The notes: a model not told the origin generated them from the letters alone. A stretch of DNA of 64,000 nt from Paenibacillus tianjinensis (GCF_017086365.1 NZ_CP070969.1:2170001-2234000), one strand, 5' to 3'; shown: positions 44,047-53,555, counted from the first letter of the stretch. Numbers and translations are program-made.

Positions 44047-44778
44047 ATGAGAAATATATGTGTTGCCCATCGCGGGTTTTCCGGTAAAGCCCCGGAGAAC
44101 ACACTCGCCGCCGTCCGGATGGCACTTGCGCTGCCCTATGTCCGCTGGATGGAAATCGATGTGCAGCTGACCAGGGACGGCGTGCCGGTTGTGATTCATG
44201 ATTTCACACTGGACCGGACAACCAACGGCCACGGGAAAGTGAAAAATATGGATTTTGAGCCTATGCGGCGCTTGGATGCGGGAGTCTGGAAGAGCCGTGC
44301 CTTCCGCGGGGAAAAGGTTCCTTCACTCGAAGAGGTGCTGGATCTTGCTTCCGGGAGACTGAAGCTGAATATTGAGCTGAAGACGAGCGGCGACATGTAT
44401 CCGGGTCTGGAGAAGGCGGTCATGGATCTGATCTCTGCCAAAGGCATGCGCGATGAGGTAGTGCTGACCTCCTTCGATGCAGGGGTGCTTCAACGGGTAA
44501 AAGAACTGGATGCCCGGTTTCGTACCGGGCTGATCTATGACTCCCGTTCAGGGGATCCTGCACGTAAGGTGAAGGAGCTGGACTGCTCCTTTCTGTCAAT
44601 CAGCTTTACTAGAATCAATGCGGGGCTGGCCAAGCTGCTGGCTGAACGCGGAGTGAAGACTATGGCCTGGACCGTAGATAAGGCGAAGGAGATGCGCCGC
44701 CTGGCTGAGATGCATTCGGATATCATGATCTGTACGAACCGCCCGGATATATGGGGTGACACTTTTTTGGAAGTCTGA
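44047..44778 (+). CDS. Glycerophosphodiester phosphodiesterase
   Basis: 243 residues, TIM-barrel GDPD family. HRGFSGKAPENTLAAV (catalytic His and Glu), EIDVQLTRDGVPVVIHD (metal Glu/Asp and second His) and NIELKT are intact. It splits glycerophosphodiesters to glycerol-3-phosphate and alcohol; no signal peptide, so cytoplasmic. ATG 44047 has GGAGG 8 bases upstream; ATG 44044 and GTG 44038 are less suitable. Confidence 0.93.
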   Translation: MRNICVAHRGFSGKAPENTLAAVRMALALPYVRWMEIDVQLTRDGVPVVIHDFTLDRTTNGHGKVKNMDFEPMRRLDAGVWKSRAFRGEKVPSLEEVLDLASGRLKLNIELKTSGDMYPGLEKAVMDLISAKGMRDEVVLTSFDAGVLQRVKELDARFRTGLIYDSRSGDPARKVKELDCSFLSISFTRINAGLAKLLAERGVKTMAWTVDKAKEMRRLAEMHSDIMICTNRPDIWGDTFLEV

Positions 44779-44790
44779 CTGCATTTAAAT

Positions 44791-45441
44791 ATGACGGGAA
44801 AGCGAGCTGAAGCTTCGATGTGTGCTGATGTAAATAATGTGTACTGTGTTGGACGTAATTATAGATTGCATGCGGAGGAACTGGGGAACAAGGTTCCTGC
44901 AGAACCGCTGATTTTTCTGAAGCCCTCCCATGCTGCTGTTCCGCTCGATAAAGCTATCATTCATCTTCCCCAGGACGCCGGGCTGATCCACTATGAGGGA
45001 GAACTTGTCCTGCGTATCGCCCGGGATTATGTGCCGGGCATGAGTGTCGATGAGCTGGTGGATGTCATGGCGCTGGGCCTCGATTTCACACTGCGGGATG
45101 TGCACAATGACCTGCAGAAGAAGGGGCTGCCCTGGACGCCGGCCAAAGGCTTCAAGAACGCCGCCCCGCTCACCCCTTATATTGCCTTTCCAGAAAAAGA
45201 AGAACTTGAGGCTACAGACTTCACTGTTCTCAAGAATGGTGTCGAGGTGCAGCGGGGGAATGTGAAGGATATGATCTTTTCACTGCAAAAAATCGTCGAA
45301 TTCATAGCTGCGCGGTATGGGCTTGGTAAAGATGATGTGATTTTTACCGGAACCCCGGCAGGGGTGGGGCCGGTCGTTTCAGGAGACTCCTTCGAGCTGT
45401 TCTGGGGCGACAAGCTTTTAGGCACCTGCCTCATCGGTTAA
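44791..45441 (+). CDS. Fumarylacetoacetate hydrolase-family protein
   Basis: 216 residues. VYCVGRNYRLHAEELGN, HYEGELVLRIAR (metal Glu pair) and FTGTPAGVGPV are typical of the FAH / YisK-type family. Members hydrolyse or decarboxylate acylpyruvate-like compounds; the exact substrate is unknown. ATG 44791 lacks a good ribosome site; ATG 44818 would still keep the whole domain. It begins 12 bases after the GDPD gene. Confidence 0.88.
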   Translation: MTGKRAEASMCADVNNVYCVGRNYRLHAEELGNKVPAEPLIFLKPSHAAVPLDKAIIHLPQDAGLIHYEGELVLRIARDYVPGMSVDELVDVMALGLDFTLRDVHNDLQKKGLPWTPAKGFKNAAPLTPYIAFPEKEELEATDFTVLKNGVEVQRGNVKDMIFSLQKIVEFIAARYGLGKDDVIFTGTPAGVGPVVSGDSFELFWGDKLLGTCLIG

Positions 45442-45456
45442 CGGGAGCTGAATGAT

Positions 45457-46257
45457 ATGCTGTGGATATTAGGCGCCTGCGGCGCCTTGCTGGTTGCCGG
45501 AGCAGCTTACCGGAAGCGTTCGCTGAGCTTCTCCGGGCTGATCGCGGCTTTTGTAATGGGTACCGTTTATTTTGGAGCAGGCAATGCTTTCTGGTTCGGT
45601 ATCCTTCTGCTTTTTTTTATTTCCTCAAGTCTCCTCTCGAAGCTCCATCACGAGAACAAAGCAGAGCTTGAACTGACGTATGATAAGACCGGCACGCGTG
45701 ATGCGGGGCAGGTCTTCGCGAACGGCGGAATGGGCATGCTGCTCGTCTTGCTGAACGCGGTTTATCCGCTGGAGCTTTGGGGATTTCTTTTCATTGGCGT
45801 AATGGCGACCGTAACCTCAGATACATGGGCCACGGAAATCGGCACCCTGGCGAAGAAACCGCCCCGTTCTGTGCTGACAGGCAAAGTGCTGCCGGCGGGA
45901 ACCTCGGGCGGCGTATCGCTGCCGGGCACACTTGCCGCTGCAGCGGGTGGAGCGCTGATCGGCGCTGCCTCCTGGCTGCTTCGGGCGCTTTCCGGAATGG
46001 AAGAACATTCCTTCCTGCTGCTGACGCTGGCCGGTCTTATCGGCGGACTCGCCGGCGCATTCGCCGACTCAATCCTTGGTGCTACGGTGCAGCGGATGAA
46101 CCGCTGCACCGTATGCGGCCGCGAGGTGGAGGCATCTCGGCACTGCGGTCAGCCTACGGCATTCGCAAGAGGCTGGCGCTGGATGGACAATGATGCCGTC
46201 AATGCGGTCAGTTCCATCATTGGCGGTGCAGCCGCCTTGCTGGTTAGCTTGCTGTAA
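45457..46257 (+). CDS. DUF92 integral membrane protein
   Basis: 266 residues, about seven hydrophobic helices. TRDAGQVFANGGMGMLL, TVTSDTWATEIGTL, GTSGGVSLPGT and FADSILGATVQ are hallmarks of DUF92, the family of plant phytyl-phosphate kinase VTE6. Near the C-terminus MNRCTVCGREVEASRHCGQP has a zinc-ribbon-like look. A prenyl-phosphate kinase role in bacteria is only a guess. The gene follows the FAH gene by 15 bases. Confidence 0.9.
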   Translation: MLWILGACGALLVAGAAYRKRSLSFSGLIAAFVMGTVYFGAGNAFWFGILLLFFISSSLLSKLHHENKAELELTYDKTGTRDAGQVFANGGMGMLLVLLNAVYPLELWGFLFIGVMATVTSDTWATEIGTLAKKPPRSVLTGKVLPAGTSGGVSLPGTLAAAAGGALIGAASWLLRALSGMEEHSFLLLTLAGLIGGLAGAFADSILGATVQRMNRCTVCGREVEASRHCGQPTAFARGWRWMDNDAVNAVSSIIGGAAALLVSLL

Positions 46258-46285
46258 GAAGGCGGCTGAGCCAATCAATCACATA

Positions 46286-46418
46286 ATTGAACTTGAAATA
46301 CACATTTAGGGAAAAGTGGCGGAGGGGAATTTTGGAACTGTAGGAGCGTTAGCGTCCGAAAGTCCAAACATTCTCTGTAGTCACGACCTATCCCAAAAAT
46401 AAGAATTACAAGTTCAAT
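46286..46418. repeat. 133-bp element with 10-bp inverted ends upstream of tetR
   Basis: ATTGAACTTG (46286-46295) and its exact complement CAAGTTCAAT (46409-46418) bound a non-coding stretch. The interior contains GCGGAGGGGAATTTTGGAAC and GGAGCGTTAGCG, which resemble on the opposite strand parts of the non-coding left end of the IS at 25507-25700. It looks like a small dispersed repeat; the ends could instead be operator half-sites. Confidence 0.5.
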
Positions 46419-46448
46419 ATATAGAGTCATTAATTGGAGGTGAACCGT

Positions 46449-47069
46449 TTGGGCGGCACAGTAAGTCACAAGCATACAGCCATTTTGGATGCCGCGTATG
46501 AACTTTTTGGTTCGGAAGGCTTCTACGAGACAAAGATGTCGGAAGTGGCAGAACGTGCGGGAATTGCCAAAGGCACGGTCTATTTATATTTCAAAAGCAA
46601 GGAAGAGCTGTTCATGGCTGTCACACGCCGTGACTGTGAGGACTTCCTCCAGCGGCTTGAAAACCTTCTGCAGGCTTGCAGCACCCTCGCGGATAAGCTG
46701 TCGGCCATTGCCGGACATCACCTGCTGTACTATTATGAGCGTAAGCAGCATACTAAACTGTTCTTCCGGGCCCCGAATAACAATCCGGAGCTGATGGCCT
46801 ACATGACCCGCTTCATGGAAGAATACATGCAGTCTGTAATGAAGGTTATGCAGGAGAGCGGTGCCGCCGAACCGGAGCTGCTGGCAGAGTCTTATATCGG
46901 CATGCTGGACAGGCTGAAGATGGATATTATGCTGCGTCCCGGTTTTTCGGAGGCGGATGCGCATAAGCGGGCAGAATTTGCTGCTGGACTCTTTATCCAC
47001 GGCGCATTAGGTAGCCAGAATGAGCAGGCGGTACATACTCTGCATGAAGATCATCAGGAAGAAGCGTAA
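46449..47069 (+). CDS. TetR-family transcriptional regulator
   Basis: 206 residues. N-terminal HTH (ILDAAYELFGSEGFYETKMS, then EVAERAGIAKGTVYLYFKSKEEL) and an all-helical ligand domain. Start is TTG 46449 with GGAGG 8 bases before it. It lies 36 bases upstream of an ABC-F gene in the same direction and may regulate it together with itself; the 133-bp inverted-repeat element occupies the promoter region. Confidence 0.9.
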   Translation: MGGTVSHKHTAILDAAYELFGSEGFYETKMSEVAERAGIAKGTVYLYFKSKEELFMAVTRRDCEDFLQRLENLLQACSTLADKLSAIAGHHLLYYYERKQHTKLFFRAPNNNPELMAYMTRFMEEYMQSVMKVMQESGAAEPELLAESYIGMLDRLKMDIMLRPGFSEADAHKRAEFAAGLFIHGALGSQNEQAVHTLHEDHQEEA

Positions 47070-47105
47070 CCCGCTATTAAAATATAAGGCAAGCGAGGAC
47101 AAAGC

Positions 47106-49037
47106 ATGAATATTATGACTGTGGAGCATCTATCCAAAAGCTACGGAGAGAAAACACTGTTCCAGGATGCATCGTTCGGGATGGATGACCGGGATAAGAT
47201 CGGCGTTATCGGTGTGAATGGAACAGGGAAATCTACCTTTTTGAAAATTATCGCAGGTCTGGATACTGCCGATGAAGGACAAATCGCCATCGGCAACGAT
47301 GTGCGGGTGCAGTACCTGGCGCAGAATCCGCCGTACGAGCCGGGCAATACCGTACTGCAGCAGGTATTTGCCGGGGATGATCCGGACCTTCGTACAATGC
47401 GTGAATATATGGAGATCCTGGCTGAGCTGGACAAGAGCCCGGGCAATGCAGAACTTGAAGCAGCAATGGTCCGGATCGGGCATAAGATTGACGCGGCCGG
47501 CATCTGGCATCTGGAGAGTGAAGCCAAAACGGTGCTGACTAAGCTCGGCATCACCCGCTTTGATGCACAAATGGGAACGCTATCGGGCGGTCAGCGCAAG
47601 CGTGTAGCGCTTGCGGCTGCACTTATTACGCCTTCTGAGCTGCTGATTCTGGACGAGCCTACCAACCATATTGATACCGATTCGGTGGCCTGGCTGGAAC
47701 AATATTTGCAGAAACGTCGTGGCGCTCTGCTGATGGTTACGCATGACCGCTACTTCCTGGAGCGGGTAGCCAGCGTGATGCTGGAGCTGGACGGCGGACG
47801 CCTTTATCGGTACGAAGCAAACTATTCTCGGTTCCTGGAACTGAAAGCCGACCGCGAAGAGCGTGAGGCCTCAGCGGAGCAGAAGCGCAAAAACCTGCTG
47901 CGCACCGAGCTGGCGTGGATTCGGCGCGGAGCCAAGGCCCGTTCGACCAAGCAGAAGGCCAGAATTGACCGCTTCGAGAAGCTCAAGGAAAGCACAGGAG
48001 GAAGCTCGGCGGGATCACTGGACATTTCGGTGGCTTCGACACGGCTGGGCCGTAAGATCATCGAGTTGAAGGACCTGACCAAATCCATGGACGGGCGGAC
48101 TCTGATTAAAGACCTGACCTATATCGCGGTACCACAGGACCGGGTGGGCATCGTCGGTCCGAACGGCAGCGGCAAATCCACGCTGCTTAATCTGATTGCC
48201 GGGAAGCTGCAGCCGGACAGCGGCGAAGTTCAGCTGGGTGCGACGGTCAAGCTGGGCTATTTCACCCAGGAGCATCAGGATATGGATGACAGTATGCGGG
48301 CGATTGAGTACGTTAAGGAAGAGGCAGAGGTGATCCGCACCGCTGACGGCAGTGTGATTACGGCAGGCCAGATGCTGGAACGCTTCCTGTTCCCTCCGGC
48401 CATGCAGTGGACGCCGATTTCCAAGCTGTCCGGCGGCGAGAAAAGACGTCTGTACCTGCTACGCGTCCTGATGGGCGCACCGAACGTGCTGCTGCTGGAT
48501 GAGCCGACCAATGACTTAGATATCGGCACACTGTCCGTACTCGAAGACTACCTCGATGAATTCCCTGGTGTCGTCTTTACCGTATCCCATGACCGCTATT
48601 TTCTGGATCGTACCATCGATAAGCTGATCGCATTTGAGAACGGCCAAATCCGGTTACATGTCGGGGATTACAGTGAATATGAAGAATGGCTGGCTAAGAA
48701 TGTAACTGCGCAGAGCAGCGCCGATAAAGAACTGAACAGTAAACAGAACTCCGTTCAGGAGCCGGCCGCGACTGCTGCGGCAGCCCCTCCGGCCAGAGAA
48801 AAGGTCAAATTCACCTTCAAGGAACAGCGTGAATATGAAACAATTGATGAGATGATCGGGCAGGCGGAACAGCATCTCGTGGATATTACTGCGCAGATGG
48901 AAGCGGCCTTTGCCGACTCGGGCAGACTGCAGGAGCTGGTCGAACAGCAGCGGCAGGGTGAAGCGGAGCTGGAACGTCTGATGGAGCGCTGGACGTATCT
49001 AAATGAGCTCGCAGAGAGGATTGCCGGCAAGGCTTAG
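47106..49037 (+). CDS. ABC-F family ATPase (YfmR/Uup type)
   Basis: 643 residues with two ABC ATPase domains and no membrane segments. Walker A GVNGTGKST and GPNGSGKST; signatures LSGGQRKR and LSGGEKRR; Walker B LLILDEPTNH and VLLLDEPTND. A charged helical interdomain linker (about 240-300) and a C-terminal coiled coil (about 565-640) match the YfmR/Uup subfamily, which acts on stalled ribosomes. Antibiotic resistance by ribosome protection is not implied by the sequence. Possibly co-transcribed with the tetR-type gene. Confidence 0.93.
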   Translation: MNIMTVEHLSKSYGEKTLFQDASFGMDDRDKIGVIGVNGTGKSTFLKIIAGLDTADEGQIAIGNDVRVQYLAQNPPYEPGNTVLQQVFAGDDPDLRTMREYMEILAELDKSPGNAELEAAMVRIGHKIDAAGIWHLESEAKTVLTKLGITRFDAQMGTLSGGQRKRVALAAALITPSELLILDEPTNHIDTDSVAWLEQYLQKRRGALLMVTHDRYFLERVASVMLELDGGRLYRYEANYSRFLELKADREEREASAEQKRKNLLRTELAWIRRGAKARSTKQKARIDRFEKLKESTGGSSAGSLDISVASTRLGRKIIELKDLTKSMDGRTLIKDLTYIAVPQDRVGIVGPNGSGKSTLLNLIAGKLQPDSGEVQLGATVKLGYFTQEHQDMDDSMRAIEYVKEEAEVIRTADGSVITAGQMLERFLFPPAMQWTPISKLSGGEKRRLYLLRVLMGAPNVLLLDEPTNDLDIGTLSVLEDYLDEFPGVVFTVSHDRYFLDRTIDKLIAFENGQIRLHVGDYSEYEEWLAKNVTAQSSADKELNSKQNSVQEPAATAAAAPPAREKVKFTFKEQREYETIDEMIGQAEQHLVDITAQMEAAFADSGRLQELVEQQRQGEAELERLMERWTYLNELAERIAGKA

Positions 49038-49081
49038 CTTTAATTGCATGAATTCAATCCATAGTCAGGAGGTGGCGGCCT

Positions 49082-49567
49082 TTGAAACATACCATGCAGG
49101 ATGCCGTAGCACTTCGCAGCGCGGGCCAAGCGGAAGAAGCGAGGGTAATACTGCTCAATCTGCTGACAGAGGACACGGAGAATGCAGAGCTGCTGTACCA
49201 GCTGGCTTGGACACATGATGTCCTGGGCCTTGAACGGGAGGCTGTTCCCTATTATGAACAGAGCCTTGCATTAGGGCTGCCTCAGGATCAGCGGGCGGGA
49301 GCGTTGCTAGGACTGGGAAGTACCTATAGAACGCTTGGAGAGTACTCCCGTTCCAGGGAGGTGCTCCAGCTAGGAGCCCGGGAATATCCGGAGCGCAAAG
49401 AGTTCCCGGCATTTCTCGCGATGGCACTGCACAATCTGGGAGCGCATCATGAAGCGATGGAGATTCTGCTCAAGCTGCTTGCTGAAACCTCTGCTGATCC
49501 GGGAATTAAAGATTACAGCAAAGCGATCTCGTTCTATTCGGATAAGCTGGATCAGATCTGGCCGTAA
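49082..49567 (+). CDS. TPR-repeat protein
   Basis: 161 residues, all-helical with about four tetratricopeptide-like repeats (AELLYQLAWTHDVLGLEREA; GALLGLGSTYRTLGEYSRS; FLAMALHNLGAHHEAMEI). Probably a protein-interaction module; partners unknown. TTG start with AGGAGG upstream, 44 bases after the ABC-F gene, followed by a terminator. Confidence 0.88.
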   Translation: MKHTMQDAVALRSAGQAEEARVILLNLLTEDTENAELLYQLAWTHDVLGLEREAVPYYEQSLALGLPQDQRAGALLGLGSTYRTLGEYSRSREVLQLGAREYPERKEFPAFLAMALHNLGAHHEAMEILLKLLAETSADPGIKDYSKAISFYSDKLDQIWP

Positions 49568-49588
49568 TGGTCTCTACCTTTCATTCAT

Positions 49589-49635
49589 AAGCAAGCTGAA
49601 ACCGGGCAATCCGGGAGTCGGCTTGCTTTTTTTAT
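49589..49635 (+). terminator. Terminator of the tetR / ABC-F / TPR cluster
   Basis: AAGCAAGC/GCTTGCTT stem with a GC-rich loop and T7. Confidence 0.82.
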
Positions 49636-49715
49636 TAAAAAAATCAACCTCCTAAATTATAGAAACTAATCCGGATATATAGAGTAAAACTTTTATACAG
49701 GAAAGAGGTGGGATT

Positions 49716-50657
49716 TTGAGAAAATTTATACTCGGCCTGCTATGCGGCCTGGTTATTGCCAGTTCATCCGTTGCCTTCGCATCAGGCTCTATCAAGGCTT
49801 TATTGTTCCCGGCAAGCTTCGAAATTAACGGCAGTACGGTGACGCCAAGCAGCAGTGTCCAGGCGCTTCATGTGAACGGCTCCACCTATGTGCCGCTGCG
49901 TTTTATCGCAGAGAATCTGGGTGCTACAGTGGGCTATGATGCGGAGCTGCAGAGAATTATTGTCAAGAACAGGGAGCTGAATCTTAAAGACCCGGATTAC
50001 GCAGGCATAAGAGCCGGTAATCTCATTGTGACCCCATCGGGCGGGAATTCCATAGTCACGGGCCAGCTAATATTTGCCGGGGTAGGCAACAGTAAGAATA
50101 AAATCTCTGCCACACTCTCATTTTACAATGACAGCAACAGGAAGATAGGTGAAGTTCTGATTAAAGGGAATCAGTTTGGAGTCGAAGCCCAAGCCTTTAC
50201 AGCCAAAGGAACGGGAGATTTCAGAGCCTATACCACGGCTATTCTGCATGTCGATGCTGTGAATGACAAGCCTGCTCTCAAGCCTGTCTCCTTCATCTAC
50301 AAGAATTCCAAATATAATTTTACGCTGCAGCTTCCAGCTTACTGGGAGGGGAGATACAAGGTAGAGTCTTCCGTAAACGCAGCTTCAGACCGGGAAAGCA
50401 TTCATTTTGTGACCAATCAGGGCGGAATTATATTTTCAATCCTGGTGTGGACTGAACAAGAATGGAAAGAGCAAGGCGCGATGACTCAGGAGGTTGCGCA
50501 AATCTGGAAACTCGGTGAGCAGGGAAACAAGGTGTTTACGATTATTCTTCCGGGCGATGTGCAATATGATCCGGAGAATGAAGAGCAGACAGCGGAGTAT
50601 CACAAACTGGTTTCGTACATTGATCTAATCAGAACAAGCTTTAAACTCCAGGAATAA
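49716..50657 (+). CDS. Secreted stalk-domain (copper amine oxidase N-like) protein
   Basis: 313 residues. A cleavable signal peptide (about 1-23, ending ASSSVAFA-SG) is followed by a stalk/copper-amine-oxidase-N domain (VNGSTYVPLRFIAENLGATV, then YDAELQRIIV), common in Paenibacillus surface proteins. The rest (from about 90) is beta-rich and unrecognised. Start is TTG 49716 after AGAGGTGGG. Likely secreted or wall-associated. Confidence 0.88.
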   Translation: MRKFILGLLCGLVIASSSVAFASGSIKALLFPASFEINGSTVTPSSSVQALHVNGSTYVPLRFIAENLGATVGYDAELQRIIVKNRELNLKDPDYAGIRAGNLIVTPSGGNSIVTGQLIFAGVGNSKNKISATLSFYNDSNRKIGEVLIKGNQFGVEAQAFTAKGTGDFRAYTTAILHVDAVNDKPALKPVSFIYKNSKYNFTLQLPAYWEGRYKVESSVNAASDRESIHFVTNQGGIIFSILVWTEQEWKEQGAMTQEVAQIWKLGEQGNKVFTIILPGDVQYDPENEEQTAEYHKLVSYIDLIRTSFKLQE

Positions 50658-50764
50658 CGCACTAAACTGAATCAAGTTAATGCTGCAAAAAAGTTCTCTC
50701 CCCGTGGACAATCACCCGGGCATTTATTGTCTGCCGCAATACGCTGTACGGAGGAGGCGAATAA

Positions 50765-51247
50765 ATGGCGCAAACAGGACAATCACCCGGTGAGCTAAAA
50801 GCTTTGATTGATGCAGCGGAAGGTGTCTGGTTCGAGGTGTTTTATTCCGGGGACTTAAATGAGGCGATTACCGTGGGCGATAGGGAGTATTATCTTCTGC
50901 CGTTCAAATTCAGTACAAAGGAAAAGGTGATCACTTACTTCAGGCGTTTCTGGGGAGTAACTATGAGCAATAGAATGTTCTGTAATTTGTATACGATTAA
51001 GCGAAATAACAGATTGTATGTTATTGCGGGCGATCCTGGTATATTTACCACGATCCCTAGAAGAGTAAGGGTGACCAGCCGTACGGCAACCAGAATTAGT
51101 GTTACAGCTGTCCTATCCATGAGTGAGGATTACGATGAGGAAACTATGGTGGTTCAATACCTGATCGGCAAAACCGGAACGGGGCTTCGCGTCCTGGACC
51201 GAAATAAGAAGGATGAGCGTTTTGCCAGATGCGGAAGGCCAGGATAA
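50765..51247 (+). CDS. Hypothetical protein, perhaps IseA-like fold
   Basis: 160 residues, no signal peptide or membrane helix. The middle (YYLLPFKFSTKEKVITYFRR, then WGVTMSNRMFCNLYTIKRNN and RLYVIAGDPG) vaguely resembles the IseA/YoeB DL-endopeptidase-inhibitor fold; the likeness is weak and from memory. GGAGGAGG stands before ATG 50765, so the gene is well supported even though the function is not. Confidence 0.75.
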   Translation: MAQTGQSPGELKALIDAAEGVWFEVFYSGDLNEAITVGDREYYLLPFKFSTKEKVITYFRRFWGVTMSNRMFCNLYTIKRNNRLYVIAGDPGIFTTIPRRVRVTSRTATRISVTAVLSMSEDYDEETMVVQYLIGKTGTGLRVLDRNKKDERFARCGRPG

Positions 51248-51257
51248 CATTCATATG

Positions 51258-51306
51258 AAAAAGAAGCAGAGCCAGCACGGGAATCCCGCTGATTCTGCTT
51301 CTTTTG
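51258..51306. terminator. Bidirectional terminator between convergent genes
   Basis: AAGAAGCAGA pairs with TCTGCTTCTT, with an inner CGGGA/TCCCG stem; A-run and T-run on the two sides. Confidence 0.85.
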
Positions 51307-51313
51307 TATTCGT

Positions 51314-52153
51314 TCATCTGCCACCTGCCACGGCAATCATCTGCACGACTGGGCGGGAGTCTCCGGTAAGGACAGCTTCGTCCGCATTCATCTGTGAGGA
51401 GCCGTCGCCGTCGAGGAAGATGCCCTCCCGTTCATTACCGGGAACGGTTTGCAATACAGCTGTACGGAACTCTTCTGCCGTACAAAGTGTTGGCGTGACA
51501 ATCAGCCACAGCTTCCCGGTTTCGTCATAGACTAGTCCGGAGCGCATCCGCTGCTCGTCTGCGTAAGGCAAATGCTCGGCAGCACTGGCGGCTGCCCACA
51601 GCCCGTCCTGCTGCAGATTCATGCTGATGCCGCCCTGGGCCCAGTAATGACTCCGGTCGCTGACAGACAGCTCATCGCCCGAGGAGACGATCTGCACCGA
51701 CAGCCTGCCGGCAGTTCCGTCCCAGACCAGCGTGCCGCGTGGATATTTGGCGTTGAACCAGCCGGAGCCATATGCGCCCTTGGCGCCATTAACCGGGACA
51801 TCGTTCATAACCGCCACCGACAGGAGATCTGTACCATAGAAGAAGCCGCCGTTAATACCGTAAGCGGGAACCTTGCGCAAATCAGAACCTGCGGTCCTTA
51901 GAATGATGTTTTCCGGAGCGACTGCCATCATATGCATCTGAACCTGACCGGGGCTTACTGCTTCGAGATATTCATATTCATGCGGGAGCCCGCTGAAGGC
52001 CTCACGCACTTGTTTCTCCGGCTTGTTCAGCAGAACTGCCGGTATCACGATCACCAGAACAAGCAGGACGAGCAGGGCAATGCTAAGCTGCCGTCGCTTG
52101 TGGATCCATATCCGCCGCAATTTACCGCTTCCGGCTTCAGTTTGCACCGACAT
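51314..52153 (-). CDS. Phosphodiester glycosidase-family (NAGPA-like) membrane protein
   Basis: 279 residues: basic N-terminus, one membrane helix (about 23-43), and an extracytoplasmic NAGPA-like domain (YGINGGFFYGTDLL; YWAQGGISMNLQQDGLW; FLDGDGSSQM). The DGDGSSQM motif is the family's usual active-site region; bacterial members are glycosidase-like envelope or spore enzymes. ATG 52153 lies inside the end of the upstream M42 peptidase gene (17-base overlap) without a clear ribosome site, so translation is probably coupled. Confidence 0.87.
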   Translation of the reverse strand: MSVQTEAGSGKLRRIWIHKRRQLSIALLVLLVLVIVIPAVLLNKPEKQVREAFSGLPHEYEYLEAVSPGQVQMHMMAVAPENIILRTAGSDLRKVPAYGINGGFFYGTDLLSVAVMNDVPVNGAKGAYGSGWFNAKYPRGTLVWDGTAGRLSVQIVSSGDELSVSDRSHYWAQGGISMNLQQDGLWAAASAAEHLPYADEQRMRSGLVYDETGKLWLIVTPTLCTAEEFRTAVLQTVPGNEREGIFLDGDGSSQMNADEAVLTGDSRPVVQMIAVAGGR

Positions 52154-53180
52154 AGGCGGCAAGCAGCTTGGCCGTATTCAGGACGGCCTGCTTATGTGTG
52201 CGCTCCATGGAGTGGGAGGCATGCACCCCCGGACCGATCAGTGCAGCACGGATGTTGTTGCCGCCGCGCAGCGCAGCTGAGGCATCTGAGCCATACTGCG
52301 GATAGATGTCAACCGCAAATGGAATCGCCAGGCTGTTCGCCAGATCGATCAAACGGCTGGTCATAGCATAGTCATAAGGGCCGGAGGAATCCTTGGCGCA
52401 GATCGATACATCTGTTTCCTTGCAGCTCAGGTCATCCCCCATGGCGCCCATGTCTACCGCTATGAATTCGCTGATTTCGCCTGGAATCCATGCTGTACCG
52501 TGGCCGACCTCTTCGAAGTTGGAGATCAGGAGGGACAGGTTATGAAGCGGCTTCCAGCCTTCACGCTTGATGCTTTCCAGCAGGCCGAGCAGGGCGGCTA
52601 CACTGGCTTTGTCATCCAGATGGCGTGACTTGATATAGCCGCTAGGAGTAATAACCGCGCGGGCGTCAAAGGAGATGAAATCACCGACAGCAATACCGAG
52701 CTTGAGCACATCATCTTTGGTAGAGACAAGCTCATCGATCCGGATTTCCATATTCTCCTCAGCCCGTTTGAAGTCACGCGCATCGGCATAGACATGCACC
52801 GAGGGATGACTGGTTAGAATGGTGCCGGTATAAGTCAGACCGCTGCGGGTATGAATGACACAGTATTCATTTTCGATGCTGTTCATTGTAAAACCGCCGA
52901 CAGAGGTCAGGCGGAGCGTGCCGTTTGGCTTAATGGAGCGGACCATCGCACCCAGCGTGTCCACATGCGCGCTAATGCCGATGGTGCGGGAAGGATCAAG
53001 CCCGGGTACGCTGAGAATGATGCCGCCTTTCTCGTTCCAGCTGAGCGGAACGTTCAGCGAAGCTGCTTCCTCGGCTACGAGCCGCATAGCCTTAGCGGTG
53101 AAGCCGCTGGGGCTGGGGGTATCGAGCAGTTTTTTGAGAACGGATAGAATATAGTCTTCATTTGGCTGAATTGTAAGCAA
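52137..53180 (-). CDS. M42-family metallo-aminopeptidase
   Basis: 347 residues. Two-zinc ligands are expected at ISAHVDTLG, HLDDKASVAALLG, FEEVGHGT (catalytic Glu) and the late GPGVHASHSMERTH. M42 enzymes are tetrahedral (TET-like) aminopeptidases or glucanase-like hydrolases acting on peptides in the cytoplasm. TTG start 53180 with GGAGGG 7 bases upstream. Confidence 0.93.
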   Translation of the reverse strand: MLTIQPNEDYILSVLKKLLDTPSPSGFTAKAMRLVAEEAASLNVPLSWNEKGGIILSVPGLDPSRTIGISAHVDTLGAMVRSIKPNGTLRLTSVGGFTMNSIENEYCVIHTRSGLTYTGTILTSHPSVHVYADARDFKRAEENMEIRIDELVSTKDDVLKLGIAVGDFISFDARAVITPSGYIKSRHLDDKASVAALLGLLESIKREGWKPLHNLSLLISNFEEVGHGTAWIPGEISEFIAVDMGAMGDDLSCKETDVSICAKDSSGPYDYAMTSRLIDLANSLAIPFAVDIYPQYGSDASAALRGGNNIRAALIGPGVHASHSMERTHKQAVLNTAKLLAAYVGAN

Positions 53181-53228
53181 GATTAAGCCCTCCAGTTCAT
53201 ACTTGGTTTAGAATAGGTGGTAAAAAAC

Positions 53229-53555
53229 TTAGCGCTCCATATTCGGTTCCTCAGCCAGGCTGTCATGCTGGGCTTGAGGAGATAAGGGATCGAACGCGTT
53301 TCCCGCATCCCGCAGCTTGGACAGCTCTGCGTTCAGTACTTTAATTTGCTTCTGCAGCTTGTACTGGCGGAAAATACCGTAGGAGCCGACGATGACCCCG
53401 CCGATAACCGCGCAGCCCAGAATAACAAGAATAAGCGGGAGCTCGATCTGATCGAAGCCGAAATTCACCTGAACCGGATCTACGTTGATCACTGCGAATA
53501 CAGCTGTAAGCAGCGCAAAGATTAAACCTAAAATTAGCGACCATTGCAGTTTCAT
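53229..53555 (-). CDS. LapA-domain (DUF1049) membrane protein
   Basis: 108 residues with two membrane helices (about 4-24 and 42-63) separated by VDPVQVNFGFDQIELPL, then a coiled-coil tail (KLQKQIKVLNAELSKL). This is the LapA/DUF1049 (YrvD-like) layout; function unknown, perhaps envelope assembly. ATG 53555 lies 7 bases after GGGAGG. Confidence 0.9.
   Translation of the reverse strand: MKLQWSLILGLIFALLTAVFAVINVDPVQVNFGFDQIELPLILVILGCAVIGGVIVGSYGIFRQYKLQKQIKVLNAELSKLRDAGNAFDPLSPQAQHDSLAEEPNMER

Noticed and set aside
50700..50790. 14-base direct repeat GGACAATCACCCGG before and inside the hypothetical gene
   Set aside because: Only two copies with no flanking symmetry; probably chance or a tiny duplication.
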